Below, piece after piece: positions 21,713-25,857 of a DNA stretch of 25,857 nt (position 1 is its first letter; the number at the start of each line of letters is the position of its first letter). The notes beneath the pieces are model-generated. The model had not been told where the DNA came from. It was given only the letters and a program-made list of their open reading frames with translations, and ran no database searches. The stretch comes from CAIRYW01 sp964555825 (GTDB taxonomy: Bacteria; Patescibacteriota; Minisyncoccia; Phycocordibacterales; CAIRYW01). Position numbers and translations under genes: made by a program. The DNA is taken from contig CAZKTY010000007.1 of assembly GCA_964555825.1 (NCBI GenBank), positions 1 through 25,857 on the forward strand, given 5' to 3'.

Positions 21713-22483
21713 ATGAATATTCATCCAAAAAAATCACTAGGACAAAATTTTCTAAATTCTGGAGGAGCTATCAACACAATAGTTGAAACAGGAAGATTGA
21801 AAAAAGGGGATACAGTACTCGAGATCGGACCAGGAAAAGGAGCTCTGACAAAAAAACTCTTAGAGACAGGTGCAGACGTGTTTGCAATAGAAAAAGATGA
21901 CCTACTTATTCCTGTCTTAGAAGAACTATTTGAAAAAGAGATAAGTTCTGGAAAATTAAGACTTATCCATGGGGATGTATTGGAGTTTGATCCAAAAGAA
22001 TACAAATTGGAAGCTCAAAAATACAAGCTTATTGCGAATATTCCATACTATATAACAGGAGAACTTATCCGACGTTTTCTCTCTGAAATTCCTCAGCCAG
22101 AATTAATGGTCATTTTGGTACAAAAAGAAGTTGCAGAAAGAATTGTAGTAAGAGATGGAAAAGAAAGTATTCTCTCAATAAGTGTAAAGGTCTATGGGGA
22201 ACCTAAATATATTCAAACAGTCAAAGCTGGATCTTTTTTTCCAGCACCAAATGTCGATTCAGCTATATTACTTATAGATAACATCTCAAAAAAGAATTTT
22301 TCTAACATTGACGAACAAAAGTTCTTTAAGATAGTACGAGCGGGATTTGCACATAAAAGAAAAACTATCTCGAGCAATCTCAAAGAATTCATCTCAAAAG
22401 AAAGACTCAATGAACTTGGTATAAATGAAAAAGAGAGAGCTGAAAAACTCTCTCTTGAACAGTGGATCAAACTTTCTTTATAG
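21713..22483 (+). CDS. rsmA: 16S rRNA (adenine1518/1519-N6)-dimethyltransferase
   Basis: 256 residues from the ATG at 21713: KSLGQNFL (7-14), SAM-binding LEIGPGKGALT (36-46), Glu60, HGDVL (Asp88), and the N6-adenine methylase motif NIPYYITG (109-116). It dimethylates two adjacent adenines in helix 45 late in 30S maturation. Five nt after the helicase stop; an in-frame TTG at 21698 would overlap the helicase and lengthen the protein past its normal start. No Shine-Dalgarno, so translation is probably coupled. Its stop overlaps the convergent gene by 6 nt. Confidence 0.95.
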   Translation: MNIHPKKSLGQNFLNSGGAINTIVETGRLKKGDTVLEIGPGKGALTKKLLETGADVFAIEKDDLLIPVLEELFEKEISSGKLRLIHGDVLEFDPKEYKLEAQKYKLIANIPYYITGELIRRFLSEIPQPELMVILVQKEVAERIVVRDGKESILSISVKVYGEPKYIQTVKAGSFFPAPNVDSAILLIDNISKKNFSNIDEQKFFKIVRAGFAHKRKTISSNLKEFISKERLNELGINEKERAEKLSLEQWIKLSL

Positions 22484-22918
22484 ACTTACAGAAGCAGACA
22501 GTGTTGGATCTGGTATAAGTCCTGAACCAATTCCTCTTGTCCGATCGATCATCCCATCAGCAGATGTACCAGAGTCTTTACAGTAATACCCAGACGTATC
22601 TTTGCATGATGCTGTCATTTTTGTATATCCTCCCAAGACCCAAATATTCTGTTCCCAAATATTATAATTCGCGTCTAGCTTAGAGAACCAAAAACTCCAT
22701 TTTAATTTTAATGTCTGACTTGGAGTTGACGAATAGTCTTTTATTTCAAGAACGACTGCAGGATCATAGTAGCAAGTACAATATGTGACCTTTTTAATAT
22801 ATCCTCCGAAAAAGGGGGTCAGAGTAAGGCTCAATGCATAACTTTGAATAGGAAAGGCAGCAATAAACAAAACAAATATCACTATTCCAATGGCTTTTTT
22901 ATGAAAAAAGATATTCAT
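22478..22918 (-). CDS. Exported small protein with four cysteines, unknown function
   Basis: A 146-residue protein with a signal peptide (1-28, cleavage probably after SYA). The mature part begins with TPFFGGYIKKVTYCTC (Cys47, Cys49) and has a second pair (Cys105, Cys113), suggesting disulfides outside the membrane. Trp-rich middle (WSFWFS, WEQNIW). Family not recognised. TATAAT ends 6 nt before the ATG and overlaps the end of the upstream gene. Confidence 0.75.
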   Translation of the reverse strand: MNIFFHKKAIGIVIFVLFIAAFPIQSYALSLTLTPFFGGYIKKVTYCTCYYDPAVVLEIKDYSSTPSQTLKLKWSFWFSKLDANYNIWEQNIWVLGGYTKMTASCKDTSGYYCKDSGTSADGMIDRTRGIGSGLIPDPTLSASVSL

Positions 22919-22924
22919 ATCTGA

Positions 22925-22930
22925 ATTATA
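22925..22930 (-). promoter_or_regulatory. -10 box (TATAAT) of the 22478-22918 gene
   Basis: 6 nt from ATG 22918, overlapping the stop codon of the 22926-23750 gene, so this gene has an internal promoter even if read through. Confidence 0.72.
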
Positions 22931-23750
22931 TATTGTTTATACCCATTTTACTTAGAACCTTTTGTATATCATCTGCATTTGTTGAGTCAGCCTTGGTTGG
23001 AGTTGATCCTAAAATAACACTTTGTGTAACAAAAACGAATACAGGAGTCATATATTTGCTTTCACCATAACTATTTTTAAGTGACACAAGAAGTATACCT
23101 GTGACGTTTGGAACAGTGATAGATACGATCCCTTTGTTTGTATCTATTGAGGGGTTAGAAACTAAAGAATCTCCCAAATATACACTGGTTGATGTTGAAA
23201 AATTGCTTCCATATATATTTAATTTTCCTCCAGGAGCAACATTCACATCAGACAAACTATCTATAACAGGAAGTAGGGAAGAAACTTCCATTAATACCGG
23301 AGTAGAAGAAGCTAGAGATGATGTTGATTGAATATTGCTTGTACTAGTTGAAACAATAGAGATAGGAGAAGTTGTAGCAACAGGAGTACTGCTAATATCT
23401 GTATTTGAAATTGCATTTAGTTTTGACCTTGTAAAAGAACCTACAAAACCAGTACCTTCACTAAGTCCTGCAGGAGTCAGAATATCTGCTGCATATTTAT
23501 TTTGAAATTTTATTACAGCAGCTTTTGTTAATGACCCAAAATAATCAGTTTCATTGCCAAGAGAACCTGGACCAGACTGTGCAACAGATGTAACAGGATC
23601 GGAATTCAAGATCTTTTGAAGTTCTTGAACGTCGGATGATCTATCTCCTTGTCTAAGATCAATATTAAAGTTTGTTCCAGCAGCAAAGATCAGAGAGGGA
23701 ATCACTGCAAGAAAAACTATAAGAGAAAAACTAAAGATTTTTTTTACCAT
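22926..23750 (-). CDS. Exported peptidoglycan-binding protein with IPT/TIG domain
   Basis: 274 residues: signal peptide (1-23), PG_binding_1-like domain (about 30-113; LRQGDRSSDVQELQKIL, DYFGSLTKAAVIKFQNKY, VGSFTRSKLNAI), a Ser/Thr-rich linker (about 114-155), an IPT/TIG beta-sandwich (about 160-245; GGKLNIYGSNFS), and a short tail. The domain pair suggests a wall-bound surface protein. It is followed on the same strand by the four-Cys protein. A TATAAT at 23760-23765 is 9 nt upstream. Confidence 0.87.
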   Translation of the reverse strand: MVKKIFSFSLIVFLAVIPSLIFAAGTNFNIDLRQGDRSSDVQELQKILNSDPVTSVAQSGPGSLGNETDYFGSLTKAAVIKFQNKYAADILTPAGLSEGTGFVGSFTRSKLNAISNTDISSTPVATTSPISIVSTSTSNIQSTSSLASSTPVLMEVSSLLPVIDSLSDVNVAPGGKLNIYGSNFSTSTSVYLGDSLVSNPSIDTNKGIVSITVPNVTGILLVSLKNSYGESKYMTPVFVFVTQSVILGSTPTKADSTNADDIQKVLSKMGINNI

Positions 23751-23759
23751 AATATATAA

Positions 23760-23765
23760 ATTATA
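23760..23765 (-). promoter_or_regulatory. -10 box (TATAAT) of the PG-binding/TIG gene
   Basis: 9 nt from ATG 23750; divergent from the promoter at 23819-23824, 53 nt away. Confidence 0.65.
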
Positions 23766-23818
23766 TCATGACAAAAAAACTATCCACTCTTTTTCTTTTT
23801 AACGTAAAGTAATTCTGA

Positions 23819-23824
23819 TACAAT
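23819..23824 (+). promoter_or_regulatory. Extended -10 (TGATACAAT) deciding the 23832 start
   Basis: TACAAT with TGA upstream. It overlaps the first in-frame ATG (23823), which therefore cannot be on the message; ATG 23832 is 7 nt downstream. Confidence 0.72.
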
Positions 23825-23831
23825 GATAAGT

Positions 23832-24707
23832 ATGAAAATTCAGGCTCCTAGCAAGAAAATAATTTCTCTGATCATTGTTTGCTTGGCAATTATTATAGGC
23901 ATCCTAGTTGTAAACAGGAAAGATGCCTTCACAGGTAATTCTTCTTTATCTTATGAAGTAAAGGATATAAATACATATAATACTGACAATGCCAGTACAA
24001 CAGACTCTCAAAGCTTAAACGATCTACTTGGAATAACTGATCAAGCTTCAAATTCAACGGATTCTGCCGATGCTTCAAGTACAAACGTTAGTGATCTATT
24101 AGCAAGAAGTCTACTTTCTGGACTAGTTTCACTCTCCCAAAACGGTGATACTTCGAGTGATTCTGAACAAAATCTAGCAACAGGTCTTGCAGATCAGGCT
24201 TCACAGACATTTACATATACTGAATACACACCCGATAATCTAAAAATAGTTTCTGCTCCAACAAAAGATTCCATCACTTTCTATGCTTCGGCAGTCGCTG
24301 ATGTTCAAAACAATATCCTTATTGGACTTGCAAATGAAAGTGCCGACCCAGCAAATATCAAACTAAAGAACATAACAAAGGTATACAAGAATGCAGCCGA
24401 TACCCTTTATGATCTGCCTGTTCCCATTGATCTAGCCGCTTCAGCAATAAACATAATCAACAATTACAGTATCGTTTCATCTGTATATGCAGACCTTGAT
24501 AACTCAAGCAAAGATCCAGTATTAGCAACCATTGCCTTGAAGTATTTTCAGGATGCGGCAAAATCCCAAAGGAACAACATTATAGCTATGGCAAATTATT
24601 TTCGAGATAATGGTATAATTTTTAGCAGTGATGATACTGGAAGTTATTGGAATGATTTTGTTACAAGTAATAACGTTTCCACTTCTTCAACTATAATCTC
24701 TCAATGA
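23832..24707 (+). CDS. Membrane-anchored extracytoplasmic protein of unknown function
   Basis: 291 residues with an N-terminal membrane helix (about 10-28, IISLIIVCLAIIIGILVV), then a Ser/Thr/Asp-rich stretch with AST/SSD repeats (about 30-125) and a more folded C-terminal part (about 130-275) that looks helical. No cysteine after the helix, no catalytic motif seen. It shares a 4-nt ATGA overlap with the next gene, so the two are translated together. Confidence 0.75.
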   Translation: MKIQAPSKKIISLIIVCLAIIIGILVVNRKDAFTGNSSLSYEVKDINTYNTDNASTTDSQSLNDLLGITDQASNSTDSADASSTNVSDLLARSLLSGLVSLSQNGDTSSDSEQNLATGLADQASQTFTYTEYTPDNLKIVSAPTKDSITFYASAVADVQNNILIGLANESADPANIKLKNITKVYKNAADTLYDLPVPIDLAASAINIINNYSIVSSVYADLDNSSKDPVLATIALKYFQDAAKSQRNNIIAMANYFRDNGIIFSSDDTGSYWNDFVTSNNVSTSSTIISQ

Positions 24708-25857
24708 TAACTAATAAAAAAATTTTCAATTTTGTATCTTCTATAACAATTTTTTTAAGTGCCTTTTCTATCCCTTTGAGTGCTTTCGCTGTAACTTCAA
24801 CTTTCACAGACACAACTCAAATCCAACAACAAGCAACAGCTCTATCGACAAGTGGGACAACTGCTCAAGGGAACACAACTCCGTCAGCAAATACTTATAC
24901 CGGTGCAGCAGCAGGAGGAATCGCTACAGCAGCAGGATCATGTTCTATAGGTACATTAGCTTCCCAAATGCTGGTCAGTACAGTATCTAAAGCAATAGGT
25001 TCGCTTACTGGTGCAGCTAAAAATGCAGTATCAAGTGCTGTATCAAGCAAGGTAAACAGTGTAATAACAACATCTGTTCCTGTTCTTATGGTTGGAGATC
25101 CTGCAAGTCATATTGCTAACCAAGATAAAAATACAGCAGCTTTAGCCCAAAAATCTTTCTCAAGTTCAGCAACCACAGGAGGAACATTTGATGGAATAAC
25201 AAACTCAGTGACAGATGCTTTTAGTTTTCCGAGTCTCGACGCAATAGGATTTTGTGTTGCAAATGAGATGATCAAATATATTGCTAACTCAACTATCCAG
25301 TGGATAAATACAGGATTCAAAGGCAGTCCAGTATTCGTCTCAAACACAGGACAATTCTTTCAAGGCATAGAAGATCAAGAGCTTGGAAATTTTGTGAATG
25401 GATTAGCAAAGGGAACTCTTGGAATAAATCTCTGTCAGCCATTCAAAGTAGCTGTCCTTACAGATACTCTTGGAGGAAATAATGGCTACAATCCATTAAA
25501 TTGTAGTCTCACAGCCATAAAACAAAATTACAAAACATTTACAAATGGCGGATGGAACTCTGGCGGTTTTCCTGGATGGTTCGAACTTATCCAGCAGCCA
25601 AACAACATATATGGAGCAACTTTAGCGGCTCAGCAACAATCTTATATAAACATAACGACAAAACAAAACACAGCAATCATTGACCTTAACTGGTCAAAAG
25701 GTTACAAAGATTTTAATGTTTGTAAGGATTCAAGTGGAGTTGATGCAACAACAGGAAAATGTGCCAACGGTCAACCTCCTGTAAAAGGAACTCTCGGTGG
25801 TTATATAGAAAATCAGGTAAATGCAAGAGGTTCAGCTGGAATGAATCGTCTAAATAT
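24704..25857 (+). CDS. Large exported protein, 3' end beyond the window
   Basis: An open frame of 384 codons without stop runs to the window end. A signal peptide (1-29, cleavage probably after SAFA) is followed by a Thr/Gln/Ala-rich part, an amphipathic helix region (about 85-120, VSKAIGSLTGAAKNAVSSAV), and a folded segment with FCVANEMIKYIANSTIQWINTG and LGINLCQPFKVAV. Five visible cysteines (near residues 80, 190, 245, 270 and 345) could form disulfides. The start is ATG 24704 inside the ATGA overlap with the upstream stop. I recall similar Parcubacteria proteins near type IV secretion-like genes, but this is memory only; no motif here proves it. Confidence 0.78.
   Translation, partial: MITNKKIFNFVSSITIFLSAFSIPLSAFAVTSTFTDTTQIQQQATALSTSGTTAQGNTTPSANTYTGAAAGGIATAAGSCSIGTLASQMLVSTVSKAIGSLTGAAKNAVSSAVSSKVNSVITTSVPVLMVGDPASHIANQDKNTAALAQKSFSSSATTGGTFDGITNSVTDAFSFPSLDAIGFCVANEMIKYIANSTIQWINTGFKGSPVFVSNTGQFFQGIEDQELGNFVNGLAKGTLGINLCQPFKVAVLTDTLGGNNGYNPLNCSLTAIKQNYKTFTNGGWNSGGFPGWFELIQQPNNIYGATLAAQQQSYINITTKQNTAIIDLNWSKGYKDFNVCKDSSGVDATTGKCANGQPPVKGTLGGYIENQVNARGSAGMNRLN

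Noticed and set aside
1..25857. CRISPR array, insertion sequence or prophage
   Set aside because: No regular spaced repeats, no transposase, no phage structural genes. The tyrosine recombinase looks like a housekeeping Xer.
1..25857. Alternative genetic code (TGA as Gly)
   Set aside because: TGA ends at least the 4339-5286 and 23832-24707 genes in sensible places, and the recognised proteins run at normal length without in-frame TGA.

Overview
The window looks like a chromosomal piece of a Patescibacteria (Candidate Phyla Radiation) genome, most likely Parcubacteria-like. The evidence is AT-rich DNA, very short intergenic gaps, a compact rpsO/pnp/comM/pcrA/rsmA gene set, many short secreted proteins of unknown function (including a PG-binding + IPT/TIG protein), tRNA genes without encoded CCA, and normal use of TGA as stop (so not the Gracilibacteria/SR1 code). 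This placement is inference from gene content; no search was possible.

Layout. 1-300: start of a leftward gene, hairpins and tRNA-Gly(TCC). 388-1620: secreted or anchored trypsin-like serine protease. 1627-3437: leftward pair of an RNHCP zinc protein and a 2H-phosphoesterase/MYG1-like fusion. 3454-5435: two unknown genes with higher GC, each with a textbook sigma70 promoter, a long leader and a terminator. 5446-7365: methyltransferase, tRNA-Pro(TGG), YraN-type nuclease, Nudix hydrolase. 7366-8016: a gene-free AT-rich stretch with DnaA-box-like sites and an orphan palindrome, then tRNA-Gly(GCC) and tRNA-Arg(TCG). 8076-9584: CCA-adding enzyme. 9585-9928: a hairpin-dense spacer. 9929-12110: exonuclease III, a small unknown gene, and a Xer recombinase. 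12212-15352: rpsO, a NYN-domain protein and pnp (with a 10-N assembly gap). 15438-18430: membrane protein, DksA/TraR-like protein with an altered zinc finger, ComM. 18462-25857: LysM/M23 peptidase, PcrA/UvrD helicase, RsmA, and a run of exported proteins of unknown function, the last cut by the window edge.

How it fits together. RNA synthesis and turnover dominate (rpsO, NYN, pnp, cca, rsmA, tRNAs), with DNA repair/uptake (xthA, pcrA, comM, YraN, Xer) and cell-surface proteins (protease, M23 peptidase, PG-binding/TIG protein, the 22478-25857 group).

The most striking signal is promoter architecture. For sixteen genes a -10 hexamer ends only 6-9 nt before the start codon, so their mRNAs should be leaderless. 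This rule moves five starts inward from the longest open frame. Against this background the 3454-5435 genes stand out with long leaders; the larger one also has a strong Shine-Dalgarno, a 16-bp leader stem kept by two G-U pairs, and a 14-nt complementarity between its 5' and 3' UTRs.
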